Source: Hymenobacter aerilatus
Lineage (GTDB): Bacteria; Bacteroidota; Bacteroidia; Cytophagales; Hymenobacteraceae
Reading direction: 5' to 3'
NCBI RefSeq assembly: GCF_022921095.1
Contig: NZ_CP095053.1
Location: 4,506,501-4,570,500 of the forward strand
DNA: 64,000 nt
Part shown: one piece after another, positions 52,552-62,992 of the stretch
Layout of the letters: the number at the start of each line of letters is the position of its first letter
Position numbering within the stretch: the first letter of the stretch is position 1
The notes under the pieces: model-generated
Told to the model about the DNA's origin: nothing
What the model saw: only the letters and a program-made list of their open reading frames with translations
Database searches by the model: none
Made by a program: the position numbers and the translations under genes

Positions 52552-53064
52552 TTAACTCACCAGTTGCAGCAGTTGCTCCGCAAAACGGTGGTAGATCAGA
52601 TAAAACCCGCTATCAAACAGCAGCAAGAAACCGCCTTGCAGCCACAACGACCGGCCGAAGCCTAGCAGCCGAACCGGTTTTGAGTCGGTGGCGGCGCGGG
52701 CTTGTAGCCAACTACCAATGCAGAGGTAGGCCACATCGAGGCCCAGGTTAAGCACCAGCAGCTTCTCGAAGTTGAACTGCGCTGTAAGACTCTCGGCCAG
52801 CGTAAGGTCAGCCACACCATATGGAGTGGCACGCAGCAGCCCTACCACCGCCAGCAACAGGTTCACCACGTTCCAGCCCACGTTCATCAGGTGGAAGTGA
52901 TGAAGGACGGTGCGCGCATCGGTGCGGGCCACAAAGTAACCGCTCACCAGCAAGTTCAGTAATGCCCAACCGCCGAGCACGCCCATGGCCCGCTCGGCCA
53001 ATAGCTCGCGGGCTTGGTTGATAGCGGGTAGGGCGGCCGTAGCTAGAAGTAGGGTAGAAGCCAT
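52552..53064 (-). CDS. Small membrane protein, unknown
   Basis: 170 residues with about five hydrophobic helices. HHFHLMNVGWNVVNLLLAVVG, with its HxxxMN-xxWN run at about 56-67, stands out as a conserved-looking motif. I think it belongs to DUF6992, but that is uncertain. The function is unknown. Confidence 0.65.
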   Translation of the reverse strand: MASTLLLATAALPAINQARELLAERAMGVLGGWALLNLLVSGYFVARTDARTVLHHFHLMNVGWNVVNLLLAVVGLLRATPYGVADLTLAESLTAQFNFEKLLVLNLGLDVAYLCIGSWLQARAATDSKPVRLLGFGRSLWLQGGFLLLFDSGFYLIYHRFAEQLLQLVS

Positions 53065-53079
53065 ACAAAAAGGGATTAC

Positions 53080-53130
53080 TACCTCAACAAAAAAGGAAGA
53101 CGCCCGGCGTCTTCCTTTTTTGTTGAGGTA
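53080..53130 (-). terminator. Terminator of the porin-like gene
   Basis: A perfect 23-bp stem (53080-53102 with 53108-53130) with internal T-run (CCTTTTTTGTTG). It lies 10 bp past the porin-like gene's stop. Confidence 0.85.
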
Positions 53131-53140
53131 GGGGCTGCAA

Positions 53141-53830
53141 CTAGTTAGCTATACCCAAACCTACATATACCTGGAAGGCCTGGTTACGCACTTCGCCGCT
53201 TGGCACATTCACCTGCCCAGCGGCCCCAGTAGTAGCATAACCATCCTTGCGGATTTTGGCTAGGCCCAAATCGTAGCGACCACCTACGCGTGCAGGACCA
53301 ACGCGAAACTCTACGCCACCTACTACGCCATAGTCAAGGGAGTGGTAGCCATAGTCGCTGACGCTCTGGTCGACACCAGCATTTTTTACATTGGTGAGCA
53401 GGGCAACCTGCGGCCCCACGTGTATGCTCACGTTATCGAGAAAATTATACGTGAGCAGTACGGGCAGCTTCAGGTAGTCGAGGCGATTGACGCGCTGTTC
53501 TGTAGAGCTACCTTGGGTTTGGTTGTAGCGGTAGCCCTGGCGCGAGTACAGCAACTCGGGCTGGATGGCTACTTTGCTATTGAGGCCGAACTGCGCGTAT
53601 ACCCCGGCATGAAAGGTATTCAGGTTCTCACGGCCGGGAATACCGCCTTTATCATCGCCGTGCACATTGGTAAGGTTGAAGCCACCTTTCACCCCAAAAC
53701 CGTTATTGCGCGAGTCGGAGCTGGAACGGGCGTAGTCAGTAGAGGACATGGCGCCGCCAGGCCGTACCTGCGCCTGGGCTAGCGAGAAAGAAGCTGCGAA
53801 AACAGCCAGAAGAAGCGTAAGTTTTTTCAT
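53141..53830 (-). CDS. Outer-membrane beta-barrel (porin family) protein
   Basis: 229 residues from the ATG at 53830 with a signal peptide (LTLLLAVFAASFSLAQAQ). The mature part matches the common Bacteroidota outer-membrane beta-barrel family: GVKGGFNLTN at the start, FHAGVYAQFGLN, QPELLYSRQG, YLKLPVLLTYNF, VGPQVALL and GGRYDLGL, ending in FQVYVGLGIAN. About eight strands are expected. Role unknown. Confidence 0.88.
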   Translation of the reverse strand: MKKLTLLLAVFAASFSLAQAQVRPGGAMSSTDYARSSSDSRNNGFGVKGGFNLTNVHGDDKGGIPGRENLNTFHAGVYAQFGLNSKVAIQPELLYSRQGYRYNQTQGSSTEQRVNRLDYLKLPVLLTYNFLDNVSIHVGPQVALLTNVKNAGVDQSVSDYGYHSLDYGVVGGVEFRVGPARVGGRYDLGLAKIRKDGYATTGAAGQVNVPSGEVRNQAFQVYVGLGIAN

Positions 53831-54042
53831 AATCAGCAGAAAATCTGTGAGGCTAAAGGGTGGGAAACAGACCACTAACCGGGCGTCGCCACGGCAACAT
53901 CTGTAAGCGGCTATACTTCGCCGTGGGCAGAAAGTTGCGTAGGCGCGGTGGTTGTTTATGAAAAATAGTAGTAGAAAAGCTTGTTGCTACGGCGCGTCGT
54001 CGTATATTAGCTGCTTATACCGGCCGCCGCCATCGGGCTTGC

Positions 54043-54117
54043 GGGGCGTTAGCTCAGTTGGTTCAGAGCGCTACCTTGACAGGGTAGAGGTCACTGGTTC
54101 GAGCCCAGTACGCCTCA
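54043..54117 (+). tRNA. tRNA-Val (GAC)
   Basis: 75 nt folding into a full cloverleaf: acceptor GGGGCGT/ACGCCTC with one G-T pair, anticodon stem CTACC/GGTAG around loop TTGACAG, anticodon GAC, and T-arm with GGTTCGAGCCC. No CCA is encoded. A weak promoter (TTG...TATATTAG, 54003-54010) precedes it and a terminator follows. Confidence 0.97.
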
Positions 54118-54199
54118 CGTAAGTCCGCAACACATCGTGAGTGAGGCCGATTGAGAATCCGCCGACGGTTTCGCCAACGATGCAGTACCTGAGTCACCC

Positions 54200-54230
54200 A
54201 AAAAGCCCGACCTACCGGCCGGGCTTCTTT
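54200..54230 (+). terminator. Terminator after tRNA-Val
   Basis: Stem AAGCCCG (54203-54209) with CGGGCTT (54220-54226) then CTTTG, about 85 bp after the tRNA. The 54118-54199 tail would be trimmed. Confidence 0.7.
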
Positions 54231-54256
54231 GTTGATCGGCCGCTCACGTCTACCCT

Positions 54257-55162
54257 ATGCTGCCTGTTGCCTGGGCGCCCTGCTATGCCCACCCGCTACC
54301 CCAAAACCATCGGTTTCCCATGCTCAAGTACGAGCTGCTGCCCGCGCAGCTGCTACGTGAGGGCATCATCACCGAGGCCGACTTATTTGCGCCCGCACCA
54401 GCGGCCGCCGCAGATATCCTGCGCGTGCACACAGCCGACTACTACTACCGCCTTACCACAGGCCAGCTGACGCGGCAGGAAGAAAGGGCCACCGGTTTTC
54501 CATGGAGTTCACAGCTGATAATGCGGGAAGTAACTATCCTAGAAGGCACATTGGAAGCCGCCCGCCGGGCGTTGCAAACGGGGGTAGCCCTCAACATTGC
54601 CGGTGGTACCCACCACGCTTTTGCCGATAGGGGCGAGGGCTTCTGCCTGCTCAATGACCAGGCAGCCGGTGCCGCCTACCTGCTGGCGCAGCCGGAGCTA
54701 GGCATACAGAAAGTGCTGATTGTGGACCTAGACGTGCATCAGGGCAACGGTACGGCGCGCATCTTCGAGCAAGAACCGCGCGTGTTCACGTTCTCTATGC
54801 ACGGTGCCCGCAACTATCCTGGTCGCAAAGAGCACTCCGACCTGGACCTACCCTTGCCCGACGGCACCACCGACACGGAGTACCTCCGGCTGCTAGCCGC
54901 TACCCTACCCCGCCTGCTCGACGAGGTGCAGCCCGACTTCGTATTCTACCAGGCGGGCGTTGATGTGCTGGCCACCGATAAGCTGGGCTACCTCAGCCTC
55001 ACCCGCGAAGGCTGTCGCCAGCGCGACCAGCTAGTGCTGCGCCTCTGCCACCAGCACCGCCTACCCGTGGTGGTGTGCATGGGCGGCGGCTACTCCCCCC
55101 GCCTAGCCGATATTCTCGATGCCCACGTTAATACCTTCCGCACCGCCGCGGAGATATGGTGA
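54257..55162 (+). CDS. Histone deacetylase-like amidohydrolase
   Basis: 301 residues of the zinc-dependent HDAC superfamily: start WAPCYAHPLP...RFPMLKYELL, catalytic H119-H120 in GGTHHAF, zinc ligands D159 and H161 in DLDVHQGNG, D236 in AGVDVLATD, and final MGGGYSP. Bacterial relatives act on acetylpolyamines or acetylated proteins. It is preceded by the tRNA terminator, so it is separately transcribed. Confidence 0.9.
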   Translation: MLPVAWAPCYAHPLPQNHRFPMLKYELLPAQLLREGIITEADLFAPAPAAAADILRVHTADYYYRLTTGQLTRQEERATGFPWSSQLIMREVTILEGTLEAARRALQTGVALNIAGGTHHAFADRGEGFCLLNDQAAGAAYLLAQPELGIQKVLIVDLDVHQGNGTARIFEQEPRVFTFSMHGARNYPGRKEHSDLDLPLPDGTTDTEYLRLLAATLPRLLDEVQPDFVFYQAGVDVLATDKLGYLSLTREGCRQRDQLVLRLCHQHRLPVVVCMGGGYSPRLADILDAHVNTFRTAAEIW

Positions 55163-55200
55163 AGTTGTGAGCTTGTGAAGTGAAGTGCTGAGTAAAAATA

Positions 55201-55310
55201 CGTGTGTCATCCTGAGCGCAGCGAAGGACCTTATCACGCGTGAACGACCATCGTATTGGCGACTCATTCCAATGTGAGAAGGTCCTTCGCGCCGCTCAGG
55301 ATGACACACG
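55201..55310. repeat. GTCATCCTGAGC-family inverted repeat, 32-bp arms
   Basis: Arms 55201-55232 and 55279-55310 match at 30 of 32 positions. The right arm runs into the 3' end of the methyltransferase gene and contains its stop codon. Confidence 0.9.
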
Positions 55311-56033
55311 TTTTTCGTTTACCATTTCACTATACAGCACCACTTGCCAGCGGAAGGCCCAGCACCAGCGGAGAGAGTAATGCTGAATGCCGGCTGCTGC
55401 CAGCAGGCGTTGCCAGTCTTGGCGAGTGAAGGCGCGGGCGACGGATAACGGCGCATCGTGCTGTACGAGGTAGGAGCCACCCAGCAGGCGCGTAAGCCAG
55501 CGGATACTATGGTAGGCGATAGGGTGGCGATGCAAATCGTTGATAACCACAGCTACGCGGGCCTGATGATGCCACTGACGCAATAGCGGCACCAGCTCCG
55601 CATCGGTGAAATGGTGGCAGAACAGGCTGCATGTAAGTACATCAAATGGTTGCCGATGAAATGCTTCCGAAAAGATATCCTGCTGCTGAAAGCTGATTTC
55701 GGGGTAGGCATGGGCCTTATCGGCAGCGTACTGCAACATAAAGGCATTGGCATCGATGCCCGTCAGCGCAACGGGTAGGGCTTGCCGCCGTGCCCAGCGG
55801 GCAATGTGCCGGAGCGTGTCGCCGCCGCCGCTGCCGAGGTCGGCCAGGCGGAGCAGCTGGTTGATCGGCCAGTGCGGACGCAAGGCTGCTAGCGCCATCA
55901 GCACCGGGCGGTAGCCACCCAACCACGTATTAATGGTTTCCAACTCATCTAGGTTCTGCCGCAACGCATCGGAAGCCAGCGTCAAATCATCCATCAGCTC
56001 CGCCTGCGTAGACCGTCGGCTTAAATCGGGCAT
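55296..56033 (-). CDS. SAM-dependent methyltransferase of the polyketide cluster
   Basis: 245 residues, class I fold: SAM loop LADLGSGGGDTLR (about 64-76), LTGIDANAFML, then FDVLTCSLFCHHF. It lies downstream of the type III polyketide synthase and FAD enzyme on the same strand, with an inverted repeat between, so it may methylate the polyketide. The last residues (EKRVSS) are encoded by an inverted repeat which supplies the stop codon. Confidence 0.83.
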   Translation of the reverse strand: MPDLSRRSTQAELMDDLTLASDALRQNLDELETINTWLGGYRPVLMALAALRPHWPINQLLRLADLGSGGGDTLRHIARWARRQALPVALTGIDANAFMLQYAADKAHAYPEISFQQQDIFSEAFHRQPFDVLTCSLFCHHFTDAELVPLLRQWHHQARVAVVINDLHRHPIAYHSIRWLTRLLGGSYLVQHDAPLSVARAFTRQDWQRLLAAAGIQHYSLRWCWAFRWQVVLYSEMVNEKRVSS

Positions 56034-56076
56034 GGGGTGGATAATGAGATGATTAGTGATGAATAATAAATATGGA

Positions 56077-56175
56077 TGTCATCCTGAGCAGCGCGAAGGA
56101 CCTTCTCACGTGTGCGTCACTATCAAACGATTTCGTTCACGCGTGAGGAGGTCCTTCGCGCTGCTCAGGATGACA
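56077..56175. repeat. GTCATCCTGAGC-family inverted repeat, 34-bp arms
   Basis: Arms 56077-56110 and 56142-56175 match at 33 of 34 positions, both with AGCAGCGCGAAGG. It separates the polyketide synthase and methyltransferase genes. Confidence 0.93.
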
Positions 56176-56185
56176 CACGGTTTTT

Positions 56186-57298
56186 TCACCACTTCACCTC
56201 CATCAACAGCGCTTCTAGCGTAAGCCCTGGGCCGAAGGCGAAACTGAGGGCTGGAGCGCCATCCTGATCCGGCGTGAGGGTACGCAGTAGCTCGGCCAGC
56301 ACAAACAGTACCGTCGCCGACGACATATTACCGTAGTCGCGCAGTACTTGGTAGGCAAAGCGGTTGTCGTGGTGCGTGAGGCCCAGGGCTTGCTCGATGG
56401 CTTCCAGAATACGCCGTCCGCCTGGATGAATCGCAAACAGCTTGATGTCGCTGAGCCGGACTGGCAGGCGAGCCAGTAGCCCATCGGCCAAGTGCTGGAT
56501 GCCTTGCTTGATTAGGCCCGGCACGTAGGAGGAGAGCGTCATCTCAAAGCCGAAGTCGTTGATGTGCCATGCCATATCAGCACGGCCATCGGGCACTAAG
56601 TCGCAGTGAAAAGCTTGCAGCGCGAGGCTAGGGCCGTGGGAAGCCGGCTGGGCCTGCACCAGGGCTGCCGCCGCGCCATCGCCAAACAACGCATTGGATA
56701 TCAAATCGTCATCGTCGCGGCGCTTCTGAAAGTGTAGGGTGCATAGTTCGGCGCATACGACTAGTACACGGGCCTGCGAATCGGCCCGGCAAAAGGCGTC
56801 GGCCAGCTTTAAGCCATTGAATGCAGCGTAGCACCCCATAAAGTTGACGCACGTGCGCTGTACGTGCGGGCTCAGCCCGAGGGCCTCTACCAGCTCAATA
56901 TCCAGCCCCGGTGCATACATTCCGGTGCAGCTCACCGTTACCAGATGCGTGATGCTGTGGGGTAGGGCCGCATCCTGCATCTGCGCCAGGCAGGACTGTA
57001 CCGCTGCTACCGCCAGCGGCAACGCATGGGCACGGTACTGCTCCATGCGCGGCCCTACCCTCGGAAAAGGCTCTAGCTGAGGAGTATTAGGGAAAAAAGT
57101 GAAGTTGCCGTTTTCTTCAGCATAATCCGGCAGTACGGAGTAGCGCTGTCCAATGCCAGAAGCCCGGTACAACGCCCGCAGACGGCGGGTTTCGGCTTCG
57201 TCAAACGACAAAGCATCGGCCATGAAACGGGCAATCTGAGATTGAGGAACGCGATGGGGAGGATTGGCCGTGCCAATAGCACACAGGTAGCTGGTCAT
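56186..57298 (-). CDS. Type III polyketide synthase
   Basis: A chalcone/stilbene synthase-like ketosynthase that extends an acyl-CoA starter with malonyl-CoA. The catalytic triad is complete: C156 in NFMGCYAA, H291 in AIHPGGRR and N324 in YGNMSSA. 370 residues from the ATG at 57298. Bacterial relatives make alkylresorcinols or alkylpyrones. Its FAD enzyme and methyltransferase neighbours are those expected for tailoring such a phenolic lipid; the exact product is unknown. Confidence 0.92.
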   Translation of the reverse strand: MTSYLCAIGTANPPHRVPQSQIARFMADALSFDEAETRRLRALYRASGIGQRYSVLPDYAEENGNFTFFPNTPQLEPFPRVGPRMEQYRAHALPLAVAAVQSCLAQMQDAALPHSITHLVTVSCTGMYAPGLDIELVEALGLSPHVQRTCVNFMGCYAAFNGLKLADAFCRADSQARVLVVCAELCTLHFQKRRDDDDLISNALFGDGAAAALVQAQPASHGPSLALQAFHCDLVPDGRADMAWHINDFGFEMTLSSYVPGLIKQGIQHLADGLLARLPVRLSDIKLFAIHPGGRRILEAIEQALGLTHHDNRFAYQVLRDYGNMSSATVLFVLAELLRTLTPDQDGAPALSFAFGPGLTLEALLMEVKW

Positions 57299-57357
57299 TG
57301 AGGGTAGTATACGCAATTTGTAGCGGTTGCGACGGACCAACAGAGAAGAAGAATAGG

Positions 57358-58476
57358 TCAAAAAGGCTGGCCGTGCGTGCGGGCTACCAAGGCCTGCACT
57401 GCGCCGGGCCAGTGGCGCAGCCCGCCCACTACCCAGTTGCTGAGGTGGGGCTGCCCAAACAGCCGCTGTACCAGCCGCCCTACCCGCAGGCGGGCACCAA
57501 ACTGCTGCTGCCAGCTGCGGGCATAAGCTGTTTCCAGCGCTACCCTACTGCTATGGCCCTGCAAAAACTGGTGCGCGTGCTTAGCCGCTAGGCAGGCACC
57601 GTGCAGCGCCATGGCCATGCCGTTGCCGCACAAGGGTGTAATCAGACCGGCAGCATCGCCGCACAGAAGGACATGGTCTTCCACGCAGGATTTTGGCGCA
57701 AAGGAAATTTCGTTGATGACCTCGGGCTGTGGGTAGAGTTGCTCGGCATTGGTCAGGATAGCGCGCAGGTGCGGGTTGCGCATAAGTACCTGTGCTTCCA
57801 GCTCGGGAATAGTGCCGTAGGTTTTCAGGTTGTGGCGGGTAGTGAGGTAGCAGAAGCACAGCTTGTCTTCCTCAATGGCTGAAAAGCCTGCGTAACCATC
57901 GGCAAAGTTGTGCAAGGAAATCAGGTCGCGGGTGTGGCCGGGGAGGCGCAGGTGGTACTTCACGCCCAGGTAGGGCGAGCGTTGCTGAAAGAAGGGCCGT
58001 TGCAGCTGCCGGTCCAGGTTGGCGCGCTTACCGTAGGTGCCCAGCACCAGCCGGGCGGTCAGCGTCCGGCCATCGGCCAGTGTCACATGGTGCTGGTCAG
58101 TGGCGGCATCATAGGCCACGGCGGTTACGGTAGCGCCTTGCTCTACCACCACGCCGCGTGCCTGGGCCAACTCGGCCAGGTAGTGGTCGAGGCGGTACCG
58201 ACTCACGCCAAAGCCACCCAGCCGGAGCGGAGCCGAAAGGAGGGTCCCGTTTGGCGCACTCACTTGCAGCCGGCTAATAGCAGCAGGACCTAACGGCTCG
58301 GGTGGTGCTCCTAAACGGTGGAGATACGGCACTACTTCCTTAGAAACGTACTCCCCGCATACCTTATGAAATGGATAGGTCTTGCGCTCCACTAGTAGCA
58401 CCGTGTAGCCACGCTGCCGTAGGTCGAGGGCCGCCGCCAGCCCCGCTAATCCGCCGCCGATTATGAGAACATCCAA
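57358..58476 (-). CDS. FAD-dependent oxidoreductase of the polyketide cluster
   Basis: 372 residues. Rossmann loop GGGLAGLAAA (7-16), then E30-R31-K; KVCGEYVS (about 39-46) and LLCGDAAGLITPLCGNGMAMA late in the sequence place it with the geranylgeranyl-reductase/aromatic hydroxylase group. It is 59 bp upstream of the polyketide synthase gene and likely hydroxylates or reduces its product. Confidence 0.87.
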   Translation of the reverse strand: MDVLIIGGGLAGLAAALDLRQRGYTVLLVERKTYPFHKVCGEYVSKEVVPYLHRLGAPPEPLGPAAISRLQVSAPNGTLLSAPLRLGGFGVSRYRLDHYLAELAQARGVVVEQGATVTAVAYDAATDQHHVTLADGRTLTARLVLGTYGKRANLDRQLQRPFFQQRSPYLGVKYHLRLPGHTRDLISLHNFADGYAGFSAIEEDKLCFCYLTTRHNLKTYGTIPELEAQVLMRNPHLRAILTNAEQLYPQPEVINEISFAPKSCVEDHVLLCGDAAGLITPLCGNGMAMALHGACLAAKHAHQFLQGHSSRVALETAYARSWQQQFGARLRVGRLVQRLFGQPHLSNWVVGGLRHWPGAVQALVARTHGQPF

Positions 58477-58572
58477 ATTTTTTCGTAGGCTAACGTGTTG
58501 GAAAGGAAGCGTTAATTGGGATTATTCTCGTAGATAAATTATATTTTTGCAATATTGCCAAAATTGTCTTCC

Positions 58573-58580
58573 TACCTTTG
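58573..58580 (+). promoter_or_regulatory. Bacteroidota -7 promoter element (TACCTTTG)
   Basis: Exact TAnnTTTG match; TTTG lies 23 bases upstream (58546-58549). It is 71 bp before the start of the T9SS domain protein. Confidence 0.6.
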
Positions 58581-58651
58581 TAAACCTAATATAGTATCAG
58601 CCGTTAAGAACCGCAGACTGGCTGATAGTATGTCCATTCTATTTCGCATCT

Positions 58652-59041
58652 ATGATGAAACGGTTACGTTATTTTCTTTTCATCTCGTTAACGGCTAGCG
58701 CCAGCTTTATCGGCAGTGCGTTGCCCACTTGCGCGGCGGCTCAAGTAGCTAGTCCGCGCGCAGGTTTCGCCAAACCTATTCCGGCAGATGAAAAATCAGT
58801 GCTGGTGTATCCTAACCCCAGCACCGGCATCGTGCACCTCACCATCAATGGGTTTGAGAACCGACGCGTAGAGTTGCGGGTGCTGAATGTGATTGGCTCG
58901 GTAGTCTACCGTGAATTACTTACAGAGCTAAGCGACCGAACCACCAAAACACTAGACCTAAGCAAGATATCCAGCGGCCTTTACTACATCAAGCTAGAGG
59001 GCGACAACGTAAGCGAGATGCGCAAGCTGGTGATTCGTTAG
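58652..59041 (+). CDS. Stand-alone T9SS type A sorting domain protein
   Basis: 129 residues. Signal peptide (hydrophobic 8-22, then CAAAQ), a 20-residue linker, and from about residue 48 only a type A sorting domain: VLVYPNPSTGIVHLTI, VELRVLNVIGSVV, LDLSKISSGLYYIKLEG and KLVIR at the end. The usual large cargo domain is missing. The gene has its own promoter and a perfect terminator, so it is not a mere gene fragment. Confidence 0.85.
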   Translation: MMKRLRYFLFISLTASASFIGSALPTCAAAQVASPRAGFAKPIPADEKSVLVYPNPSTGIVHLTINGFENRRVELRVLNVIGSVVYRELLTELSDRTTKTLDLSKISSGLYYIKLEGDNVSEMRKLVIR

Positions 59042-59063
59042 TGCTGAACTATATAAAGTATAA

Positions 59064-59107
59064 GAAAGAAACGGGGGCTTCCTAAGCAGGAAGCCCCCGT
59101 TTCTTTC
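59064..59107. terminator. Perfect 20-bp terminator hairpin
   Basis: Arms 59064-59083 and 59088-59107 pair fully around loop AAGC, with T-rich ends on both strands. It lies 22 bp past the T9SS-domain gene and 18 bp past the small minus-strand gene, so it can serve both. Confidence 0.9.
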
Positions 59108-59125
59108 TCAGAGTCTGAAAGATTA

Positions 59126-59236
59126 CTAACGGGCCGGTACAGTTTCCGGCTGCATCATTTCTTTCAGATTATTCACGGTGCTAAGGGCGAGTACGGCAGT
59201 TGCGACAATCAAACCCAGGAAGATTAACCAAGACAT
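59126..59236 (-). CDS. Putative 36-residue single-helix membrane protein
   Basis: The frame encodes MSWLIFLGLIVATAVLALST then NNLKEMMQPE and PAR: one strong hydrophobic helix with a short charged tail. It has an ATG start, ends 18 bp from a good terminator, and is not overlapped by another gene. That supports a real small protein, but without homologues to compare it could be chance. Confidence 0.55.
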   Translation of the reverse strand: MSWLIFLGLIVATAVLALSTVNNLKEMMQPETVPAR

Positions 59237-59388
59237 AAAAAAGGGAGTTTAAAGGAAAAGAAACCAAATACCACTAGCATTTGGGTGGTGCTGTAAGGTA
59301 AACAGCTTTCTGTTACTTCAACCCCGAAAAACGCATTTGAGTTGTAGTATAATTATGTGCTTTTCGAAAGATGGAGGTTTTTTCTGAC

Positions 59389-62943
<3,555 letters not shown>

Positions 62944-62992
62944 TGATATAGTATACGGTGGATAGAAACAAGTAGAACAGCGAGAGGGGTTA

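Noticed and set aside
37357-56175. The repeat copies as a CRISPR array
   Set aside because: Copies are kilobases apart, palindromic, and have no regular spacers or cas genes.
57298-57591. Plus-strand frame of 97 codons
   Set aside because: Antisense to the 3' end of the FAD enzyme gene and upstream of the PKS; no supporting signal.
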